From NCBI GenBank assembly GCA_910584545.1, contig CAJUBC010000018.1:1-36795 (forward strand): a DNA stretch of 36,795 nt, given 5' to 3'. How positions within the stretch are numbered: the first letter of the stretch is position 1; each line of letters opens with the position of its first letter. The DNA is from an uncultured Muribaculaceae bacterium (GTDB lineage: Bacteria > Bacteroidota > Bacteroidia > Bacteroidales > Muribaculaceae). Position numbers and translations under genes: made by a program. The notes under the pieces are model-generated. The model was not told where the DNA came from. It did not search any database and worked only from the letters and a program-made list of their open reading frames with translations. Positions 30,408 through 36,795 of this stretch are shown piece after piece.

Positions 30408-30440
30408 ACGGGTACCGGTCTATGAAAACCGATACCCGTT
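30407..30440 (-). terminator. Hairpin between the 1238-residue surface gene and the lysis-like pair
   Basis: AACGGGTA (30407-30414) pairs with TACCCGTT (30433-30440), and inside it CGGT (30416-30419) pairs with ACCG (30428-30431) after a C/A mismatch. On the minus strand the stem runs into AATTTTG. A second small hairpin AGGGAA-TCTT-TTCCCT (30451-30466) lies nearer the stop codon at 30481. Together they probably end the surface-protein transcript. Confidence 0.65.
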
Positions 30441-30480
30441 TACAAGGGTCAGGGAATCTTTTCCCTATAGTATCTGATAC

Positions 30481-33400
30481 TTATTTAACGATCATCTTGG
30501 CTGTAGCCACGCCTCCGTTGCCGTCGGCAGCCCTTACGATGTAGAGTCCTGAGAGGCCCTCGTTTGCGACGCGGGCTCCCTGAAGAGTGTATACTTCCAC
30601 TCCGTCGGCCTCGCCGTTAGCATAGACAGTTCCGAAGAGAGAGGTGAAGCGGACTTCCATTCCTTCCGACGAAATGCTGTCAATGCTGTTGATTTCAGCG
30701 TCTGTGATTTCAAGCTCACCTATGCTGTCGGCGTTGATTACCTTGCCGGTAGCGGCATCGATGATCACGCAGGCAAGCGAGAGATTGCTGTCGTCGCGCA
30801 CGGTAGCGGGACGGTCGAACACAACATTCACCTTGTATTCCTCACCGGGCTTCACATCCTTGGGAATAAGGCCGTTGATTCCATAGAAGGAATTGCCTGC
30901 GATGCCGCGGGCCACATGGTCGTATTCAACCGACGCATACTCACCCTGGGCACCGAGTGTACCGCTCGCGCCCCATTCTCCATAGATGGGATCCTCGGAA
31001 TTGTAATAGTAATTGTGCTGACTTCCGGGAAGGCCCTTCTCGAGAGCCACCACAAACACGTTATAGTTGACGCCGGTGCGCTCGATACCGAACTTCACGG
31101 TGGCGTTCATCTCGATGTTGAGGGAAGTCGTGCTGACGCGGGCCTTGTCAATGGATACGGCGGCCATAGCAGGCTTGTCGAGTTCCTTGATCACATGGTC
31201 TGTCCATGTCTGGTCGCCTGTGGAGGAGATGAATCCCTCTTCGCCCATAGGCAGTGTCACCGTAGAATTACGGTTCACTCTTGCGGCGGGATAGCCGCCC
31301 AGAGCAAGGAACCTGTCATAATCTGAATACGCAAGACGGTCTTCGTTGTGTACGGCAACGGGAACGACCTTGCCGGGGAACGCTTTCTCGAGATATTCGA
31401 AAGCAAGCACACCTTTGGGGCAGTTACCGCACCATGAACCCGTCCCTTCCTCCACAAGCACTTTCTTTGTGAATTCCTCGTCGAGGTTGAACACTTGTCC
31501 GGTGATGGACTGCTTCTCGTCGTCAAGGCTTACGGTCAGGCGGTAGTCGTTGATTGTTCCGCGCTTCACGGCCACCTTGCCGGGGAACGTGAACTCGTAG
31601 GTCTTGTCGGCCGCGATGTTGACATCGGCCGCATATGTGGCCGTGGCTCCGGTGGTGAGCATTTCCACAGTCGCCTCGATGCGGCTGAACGGTTTCTCGA
31701 TGCTGCTTCCGGCTGTCACGAATGCCTTGAATTCCATCTCACCGGCTTTGACTAAAGCATCGGGGACATTTGCGCCCATCATGAACCGACCTTCATAATG
31801 CACATCGACATTGTCGAGGAATACCATCGACTGGTCTTCGTTCTCGTTGACAAACGCGATATACACCTTGCTTCCCTTGAAAGCCGCGAGAGGTAGCGAT
31901 ACATGCTGCCACTCGTCGGCAAGCGTACCTTCTGTCGCACCGGGAGAGAGCTGCTGCTCGAAGATCACTGTGCCCTCGCCGCGCATTCTGTTGATTACAT
32001 CGCGGGAAAGAGTGTTGTAGCGGTCATCGCATTTCCATACGATCACCTTCAGGACATCCTTCTTGTTCTTTCTGTAGCTTTGCGCGTCGAACGACAGGGT
32101 GGTCTGCTCGTTGTCGATGGAAAGCTGGGGAATAACCAGCCAGTCATCGCTTTTGCCGGCGGGCTTGTAAGTGGAATGCGAAGCCGCGCAATAGTCGTAG
32201 GCGTTGTCGTCGCGTACCGAGAAATTCCAAGGGGTGTTGTCGGCATCGAAACCGAGAGCCGCCATATCATCCGCGGGAGTCTGATGGTCACCTTCATACT
32301 GAAGGAACTGGGAAAGAGCGTTGTTAGGGTCGTTGAAGTCACACTCGAAAGGATGCGAGGGGTTGGGCGGAGGAGTCTGGTAAGCTCCTGAGAATGTCAG
32401 GTCGAAAGCCTCGTTACCGCAGAATCCCGCAACATCGGTCACGGCTCCCGCAGGGAACCTGAATGTATAGTCTGTACCTTCGAACATCTTGACCGAGGCC
32501 ACGGGATATACATAGAGCGTACGGCCGTTGACCACGAGAGCAAGCTTGCCGGCGGGCTTGTCGGAACCGTTCTTGAAATACTCTCCCATCGCGTCCTTGT
32601 TCAGCGTGAGCTCGGTATCGAATGTTATGGCCAGAGGATTGACCATGCTGAACTCTACCACGGAGCTTCCGGGTTCCGGAGCGTAGCTTACCGGAGCCAC
32701 GGGTTCGTTCTTACGTCCTTTGTAGGAATAGCGCATCTCAGGGCTCTTCGAAGCGCTGTTGGCTACGAAAAAGAGGCCTTCAGGAACAACTACCTCGTAG
32801 GTCTTGCCCTCCTCGAACATGAGGTTTTCGAAGGTGAATCTCCATGCGCTTCCGGCGTTGTTGGCCTTGGTTATGTTCTTTGTCTCTGCCACTTTTGAGC
32901 CATCGCAATATATGGCCATCGACTTGGTTTCGTCAACATCGGCATTGTTGCTGAGGTACACAAGCAGATTGTCCACCTGCGACATCTCGCTGCCAGGAGC
33001 GGGGATTGCTCTCCATTGGTCAAGAAGGTTCACACCTGCCGCAGCCTCCCAGAAATCAACAGGAAGCGTGAGCGAGTACGCCGACTGACGCATCTCGGCC
33101 ATTCCAAGCAACGTCTTGCCGGTGTCATCCACACTCATAGCGTATCCTGTGGTGCTCCAGCCTGTCTCCGCGGCGAAATCGATGTCATATTTCTGGCGGA
33201 GAATCTGACGTATATCCACCATAAGACCATTGGCGGGAACGTAGAGGTTGCTTACGACACCATCGGCCGAAAGCGCGCAGAGGAAACGGCCTTGATTGTC
33301 GATTACGGAAGCCTGGGCAATATCTCGTACATACTCGAATTTCCCGTTCTCCACATCAAATCGGTATATCGTCTGCTGCTCGAAACCATCCATGCCTTCG

Positions 33401-34197
33401 GTCACAGCATGTCCACCGATCCATTTGCCGTTGTTGCTCATGTACGCGCCATCCACGAAATTGTAGCCCTTGAGGTCTTCGGTTCTGATCCACTGATATG
33501 TGTCTGTCTGGAGATCATAAACGATATAGGAGGCACCCCATCCGGGATAGTTGTGGTCAAGACCGATGACTATTCTCCGGCCGTCGGCGGAAACCTTGAA
33601 GAAATAGGAGTTAGGATAAATCAGATTGCCCTGGAGGTGCTCATCGAGAGTTCCCTTGTCGATGATGCCGAGGTCAAACATATCCTGATGCGTCGGAATC
33701 TTGACGTCAGGCCTGATCTCGCCGTCAATCCAGACAATGCCCTCAAAGAGTGTCATTCCCTTGGTTATCATGCCGACCATGACGCGGCCGTCGGGAGTCA
33801 CCGAGGTCACTTCTCCGCTCCATTTTTTCTTGCCTGAGGGAAGAGGAAGAATGTTCCAGCGTCCATCTTTGTAATAGGCAGGCTGACCGTTAAAGCTTCC
33901 GACCACAATCTTGCCGTCATCGGTCACATCGCTGGCCCTGGCAATACATCCGGCTTCCTTCTGATCTGCATCGAGAGGAAGGACCTCAATCTTGCCGGTA
34001 GCGATGTTGAGCAGCGACACCACCGCATCGGTCTCGTCTCCACTTGGGGGCTGCCAGGTTCCCCATTTGCCGTTGTCTGAAAGGGAGCTTGTGAATCCCG
34101 ACGGAAGGACGAACTTCTTCAGAGACGCACCATCCGCTCCCCAGGCGGACGCTGCAGAGACAGCTACCGCCAATGAAAGAATCAGCTTTTTCATCAA
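30481..34197 (-). CDS. Very large surface protein: propeller, jelly-roll, thioredoxin-like module, sorting-type C-terminus
   Basis: 1238 residues. Signal peptide about 1-20 (LSLAVAVSAASAWG). Residues about 30-360 carry propeller-like repeats of the form 'V-[ST]-x-D-G-[RK]-x-[IV]-x-G' (VTDDGKIVVGSF, VTPDGRVMVGMI, VSADGRRIVIGLD, MSNNGKWIGGHA). Two SbsA-like Ig domains follow (about 390-615, ending AGAVTDVAGFCGNEAFDLTF), then a cleaved-adhesin / choice-of-anchor jelly-roll (about 617-820, KSDDWLVIPQLSIDNEQTTLSFDAQSY). Next is an Omp28/thioredoxin-like module (about 905-1100) with C923/C926 in GTGSWCGNCPKG. The sorting-type domain is about 1165-1238 (VEVYTLQGARVANEGLSGLYIVRAADG). MKK two residues in is an equally good start. 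The ligand or substrate is unknown. Confidence 0.7.
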   Translation of the reverse strand: MMKKLILSLAVAVSAASAWGADGASLKKFVLPSGFTSSLSDNGKWGTWQPPSGDETDAVVSLLNIATGKIEVLPLDADQKEAGCIARASDVTDDGKIVVGSFNGQPAYYKDGRWNILPLPSGKKKWSGEVTSVTPDGRVMVGMITKGMTLFEGIVWIDGEIRPDVKIPTHQDMFDLGIIDKGTLDEHLQGNLIYPNSYFFKVSADGRRIVIGLDHNYPGWGASYIVYDLQTDTYQWIRTEDLKGYNFVDGAYMSNNGKWIGGHAVTEGMDGFEQQTIYRFDVENGKFEYVRDIAQASVIDNQGRFLCALSADGVVSNLYVPANGLMVDIRQILRQKYDIDFAAETGWSTTGYAMSVDDTGKTLLGMAEMRQSAYSLTLPVDFWEAAAGVNLLDQWRAIPAPGSEMSQVDNLLVYLSNNADVDETKSMAIYCDGSKVAETKNITKANNAGSAWRFTFENLMFEEGKTYEVVVPEGLFFVANSASKSPEMRYSYKGRKNEPVAPVSYAPEPGSSVVEFSMVNPLAITFDTELTLNKDAMGEYFKNGSDKPAGKLALVVNGRTLYVYPVASVKMFEGTDYTFRFPAGAVTDVAGFCGNEAFDLTFSGAYQTPPPNPSHPFECDFNDPNNALSQFLQYEGDHQTPADDMAALGFDADNTPWNFSVRDDNAYDYCAASHSTYKPAGKSDDWLVIPQLSIDNEQTTLSFDAQSYRKNKKDVLKVIVWKCDDRYNTLSRDVINRMRGEGTVIFEQQLSPGATEGTLADEWQHVSLPLAAFKGSKVYIAFVNENEDQSMVFLDNVDVHYEGRFMMGANVPDALVKAGEMEFKAFVTAGSSIEKPFSRIEATVEMLTTGATATYAADVNIAADKTYEFTFPGKVAVKRGTINDYRLTVSLDDEKQSITGQVFNLDEEFTKKVLVEEGTGSWCGNCPKGVLAFEYLEKAFPGKVVPVAVHNEDRLAYSDYDRFLALGGYPAARVNRNSTVTLPMGEEGFISSTGDQTWTDHVIKELDKPAMAAVSIDKARVSTTSLNIEMNATVKFGIERTGVNYNVFVVALEKGLPGSQHNYYYNSEDPIYGEWGASGTLGAQGEYASVEYDHVARGIAGNSFYGINGLIPKDVKPGEEYKVNVVFDRPATVRDDSNLSLACVIIDAATGKVINADSIGELEITDAEINSIDSISSEGMEVRFTSLFGTVYANGEADGVEVYTLQGARVANEGLSGLYIVRAADGNGGVATAKMIVK

Positions 34198-34229
34198 TAA
34201 GTTATTGTTTTGTTATTATGTTGTCTGGT

Positions 34230-34259
34230 GTCCTGCAGACCGGTCGAGGTCTGCAGGAC
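34230..34259 (-). other. Perfect 12-bp hairpin between two surface-protein genes
   Basis: GTCCTGCAGACC (34230-34241) and GGTCTGCAGGAC (34248-34259) pair perfectly around a 6-nt loop. It lies 24 bp after the stop of the 34284 gene and 33 bp before the start of the 30481 gene, with no T-run on either side. It may be a partial terminator, an RNA-stability element or a leader structure. Confidence 0.65.
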
Positions 34260-34283
34260 TGAATCTCTGGATTTAATTTCCGG

Positions 34284-36590
34284 TTATTTTACAACTACCT
34301 TCACTCCTGCGGCGATATATATGCCGGAGGGGAGCGATAGGGAGCTACCGACACCTGCTTCAAGATTCAGCAGGGCCACGCGCATTCCCTGAAGGTTGAA
34401 CACCTCGACCTCCCGCTCAATGTCGGAAAGGAAGCTTATCATTCCCTCCGAGGAAGTCACTTTTAGGACACCCTCTCCGGCAACGTCACCGAGACCGGCG
34501 CCAATACCGTCCTTGACTGTGATCTTGCGGAGGAACATTATGCTATTCTTTTCCGTCAGGAAAGAGAAGGAGATTTTAGAACGCTGATCCTGAGCCGGAA
34601 TCTCTATCTCGACGGGGATAAACGTTGAGCTGCCCTCTTCGTATTTGTCTTCGTTGAAAATCGTCATCGTACCATCATATTCAGTGATGGTCTTCAGGAG
34701 CGTCTCCGCGCCTGTAGGTCCGACCTTGACATGCAATCCGGCACCATCAACACTACCGAACCAACCAGGTTCATAACCCTGGGGAATCTCTACACTCTGT
34801 CCGGTCGCGCCTCCGGATTCTTCGGAATCGTCAGGCTGCACCTGTTCGGGATCGCGCAATGTCTCGAGAGAGAATTCGAACTTCAGTGTCGTCGGTTTTG
34901 TAAGCGGTATCAGAGGAGTTGTCAATGTGGTCATAACCTGATTGAAGCTGCCTCCGCGCAAAGCCATCTCTCCGTCACCCTCACGGTAATTTGGCACGAA
35001 TCCGCTGTTTTCCGGATTCGACTCCCAGGTCGCAGGGGACAGACCTATCTGCCATGACTCGACCTCCGGTTCGTATGGAAGCGTGGCGTCCGGCACTACA
35101 AGTGCATCGGAGGCAGTAGATGACACAACGCCGTTCTTCACATTCCATATCCTGTAGTAGTTGGGACGGTTCGCCACCATATCGGATACCTTAAGTGTCA
35201 TTGATGAATCTTCTCCGACATAGATCACTTTGCCACCTCCGGGGATTTCATCGCCGACGGCTACATCTGCCCCTGGCTGTCCGAAGACTCCGACGTATTT
35301 GTCCTTAAATAAGTGAGGATGCTCTGTGGTGGTGGCTAAAATCACGGGATACAGGCTCGACCATGAAAGCTGGGCGCCTCTGGAGCCCGATTTCGATATG
35401 AAATTCGATGGCGGATTCTGGGTCGTCACGAAGGTGGCCTCCGCCATCGCCTCCTCGGAATAGTTGGGATATCCGTTCATGCTGTACGCCCTGACATATA
35501 CCGTGGTGTTCGCCGGGATATCGGGAATAGTCGCCGCGGGCTTCTCCTCCGTGTCATTGTAAAGGACAACTGCCTCTCCTACGCGGCCCGTCATCTCTCC
35601 CATGGAATTGGGGGGACAGTAGCTGATTCCGGACACCGGCATATCGGTAGAGGTGAAGGGACTTGTGGAATACACGATGAGGGTTCCGTCGGCACCTTCT
35701 CCCCGCACGCAGGCCACATCAAGGTCGCGGCCCGATGGCGTGACGGTCAGTCCGGTCGGAGCCTTGGAGGTGTTGGGTACATTCTCAGCCGGCAGAAAAG
35801 TATAGTTTACATCAGTCACGTCGCCGTCTTCATTGCTCAGCCAACGCACGTATGAACTGCGGTCAGTCAGTTCCACTGTTTTCGAGGCAAACGCCCTCGG
35901 TTCGGAGCCGAGGCCGGCGCTCGCGACTGCGATCTGGTCACGCAGGTTCCATCCCCGGAGTCCCACGGTAAGGCCATTGTCGCTCCAGAGATTGATATCC
36001 TCGCGGAATGCCATCTCTATCCTGCCATCGGCTTCGTAGAGACGGATCTGAAGAGAGAAAGCCCCCTGGTGGGGCAACGCTACGTTCGGTTCATCCACGT
36101 ACATTTTCTCAAACTGAACTGTAAGCACCCTCGACCCGGCCTCGCCATCGGTCTTGTACGAGACGCCGCCCTTACGCACGCCACCCATGATGGGAGACAT
36201 CAGAATCGCGAACTTGTTCTCTTCTCCATATGCAGGGCTGGAGAGCATCAGGCCGGAATGACCCGTGAACTGCACCTCATCTTTTCCCAACAGAATCGCT
36301 CCGTTGGGTGAGACCGCGAACTGGTTGAAAGTCTGACCTGCATAGCGGAAATCGAATCCGATGGGGAAGCCCGGGGCCTTGTATGCGTTCACCACTTCAT
36401 TCTTCGGAAAAATGTAGCAGGACGAAACTACTGTGCTACCCGGTTTCTTGAGCACAACCGCGTCTACAAGCGGCTCATAGCCCTTGCCGCCATTCTGGAA
36501 GCGGTATTGGGGGACTACTCCGGCATACGACAGTCCGGATACCGCCAGCCCTATGGCCGCGAACATCACGGACAAGTGTTTCTGTTTCAT
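34284..36590 (-). CDS. Surface protein with Fn3-like and jelly-roll domains and sorting-type C-terminus
   Basis: 768 residues; signal peptide about 1-23 (MFAAIGLAVSGLSYAG). Residues about 70-225 form a beta-sandwich region I cannot name (FPIGFDFRYAGQTFNQFAVSPNGAILLG ... GAFSLQIRLYEADGRIEMAFRED). They are followed by fibronectin type III-like segments (APTGLTVTPSGRDLDVACVRGEG; PANTTVYVRAYSMNGYPNYSEEAMAEATF). Around 515-700 is a jelly-roll-like domain (WQIGLSPATWESNP ... TTLKFEFSLETLRDPEQVQ ... RSKISFSFLTEKNSIMFLRKITVKDG). The C-terminus (about 708-768) is sorting-type, with VEVFNLQGMRVALLNLEAG and SGIYIAAGVKVVVK. There is no enzyme motif. It shares modular design with the 30481 and 23968 proteins and probably the same export route. 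The next surface gene follows 86 bp downstream. Confidence 0.62.
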   Translation of the reverse strand: MKQKHLSVMFAAIGLAVSGLSYAGVVPQYRFQNGGKGYEPLVDAVVLKKPGSTVVSSCYIFPKNEVVNAYKAPGFPIGFDFRYAGQTFNQFAVSPNGAILLGKDEVQFTGHSGLMLSSPAYGEENKFAILMSPIMGGVRKGGVSYKTDGEAGSRVLTVQFEKMYVDEPNVALPHQGAFSLQIRLYEADGRIEMAFREDINLWSDNGLTVGLRGWNLRDQIAVASAGLGSEPRAFASKTVELTDRSSYVRWLSNEDGDVTDVNYTFLPAENVPNTSKAPTGLTVTPSGRDLDVACVRGEGADGTLIVYSTSPFTSTDMPVSGISYCPPNSMGEMTGRVGEAVVLYNDTEEKPAATIPDIPANTTVYVRAYSMNGYPNYSEEAMAEATFVTTQNPPSNFISKSGSRGAQLSWSSLYPVILATTTEHPHLFKDKYVGVFGQPGADVAVGDEIPGGGKVIYVGEDSSMTLKVSDMVANRPNYYRIWNVKNGVVSSTASDALVVPDATLPYEPEVESWQIGLSPATWESNPENSGFVPNYREGDGEMALRGGSFNQVMTTLTTPLIPLTKPTTLKFEFSLETLRDPEQVQPDDSEESGGATGQSVEIPQGYEPGWFGSVDGAGLHVKVGPTGAETLLKTITEYDGTMTIFNEDKYEEGSSTFIPVEIEIPAQDQRSKISFSFLTEKNSIMFLRKITVKDGIGAGLGDVAGEGVLKVTSSEGMISFLSDIEREVEVFNLQGMRVALLNLEAGVGSSLSLPSGIYIAAGVKVVVK

Positions 36591-36795
36591 AATGTGTTGA
36601 TTATATTGTTATTGCTGTTTCACGTTATAAGATAAGCCACGTCATAATATTACAGACCGACTATATCGAAATCTGAATCGCGAATTCAGGCTGCCTGCGA
36701 CTTATCGCGCACATACCATTTTATCGGTTTCATTAAAGAAATGGCTTAACTGAATCTTGTGCGCAAATTTAGCAACAAATCGGCTATCAATCCCC
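36591..36795. other. Upstream region of the 34284 surface gene
   Basis: Non-coding to the window end. A minus-strand -7 element TAAATTTG (36771-36764) matches TAnnTTTG. TTG at 36790-36788 is only 16 nt upstream, closer than the usual 19-21. The leader would be about 165 nt, as long as those of the other surface genes. Confidence 0.5.

Overview
The window looks like a chromosomal segment of a Bacteroidales bacterium, most likely a Muribaculaceae-type gut member (family placement is inference). The sequence supports this in four ways. Bacteroidetes-type promoters (TTTG - about 20 nt - TAnnTTTG) precede rplM and valS. There are large secreted mosaic proteins ending in type IX secretion (Por)-like C-terminal domains with G-[VIL]-Y-[IVL]-x-R endings. 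Omp28/thioredoxin-like surface proteins are present. Housekeeping genes are moderately GC-rich with strong codon bias, and Shine-Dalgarno signals are weak.

Layout. 1-529: AT-rich, apparently non-coding. 530-5787 (+): a tight three-gene cluster of exported proteins (beta-helix protein, LQYWxD-repeat protein, large Ig/RCC1 protein). 5929-7565 (-): a peroxide-stress operon, perR - rubrerythrin - flavin reductase/rubredoxin fusion. 7932-10882 (+): translation genes rplM-rpsI, rpsB and tsf, with structured leaders and an intergenic terminator-like hairpin. 11010-12401 (-): RecD-like SF1 helicase. 12693-16811 (+): enolase, an OPT-family transporter and a small exported protein. 16918-23762 (-): valS, fabD, asd and a PIF1-like/HRDC helicase. 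23968-29061 (+): two surface proteins. 29007-30340 (-): a two-gene lysis-like cassette (coiled-coil membrane protein plus amidase fusion). 30481-36590 (-): two further large surface proteins.

How the genes work together. perR-rbr-hrb is a plausible self-contained peroxide detoxification unit: sensor, peroxidase and electron donor. The ribosomal block carries three regulatory-looking RNA regions: the rplM leader, the rpsB leader and the rpsB-tsf hairpin. Four of the exported proteins (2566, 23968, 30481, 34284) share the same C-terminal sorting-type domain and two of them (27232, 30481) carry a CxxCP thioredoxin-like module; 27232 also ends in a short sorting-like motif. They probably use a common export and anchoring route whose machinery lies outside this window.

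I found no clearly new multigene defence or metabolic system. The most unusual items are the structured rpsB leader (three consecutive hairpins), the eno leader with tandem duplicated hairpins, the orphan phage-like lysis pair with a three-part amidase fusion, and a palindromic element found downstream of two helicase genes. No tRNA, rRNA, CRISPR array, transposase or integrase was seen.
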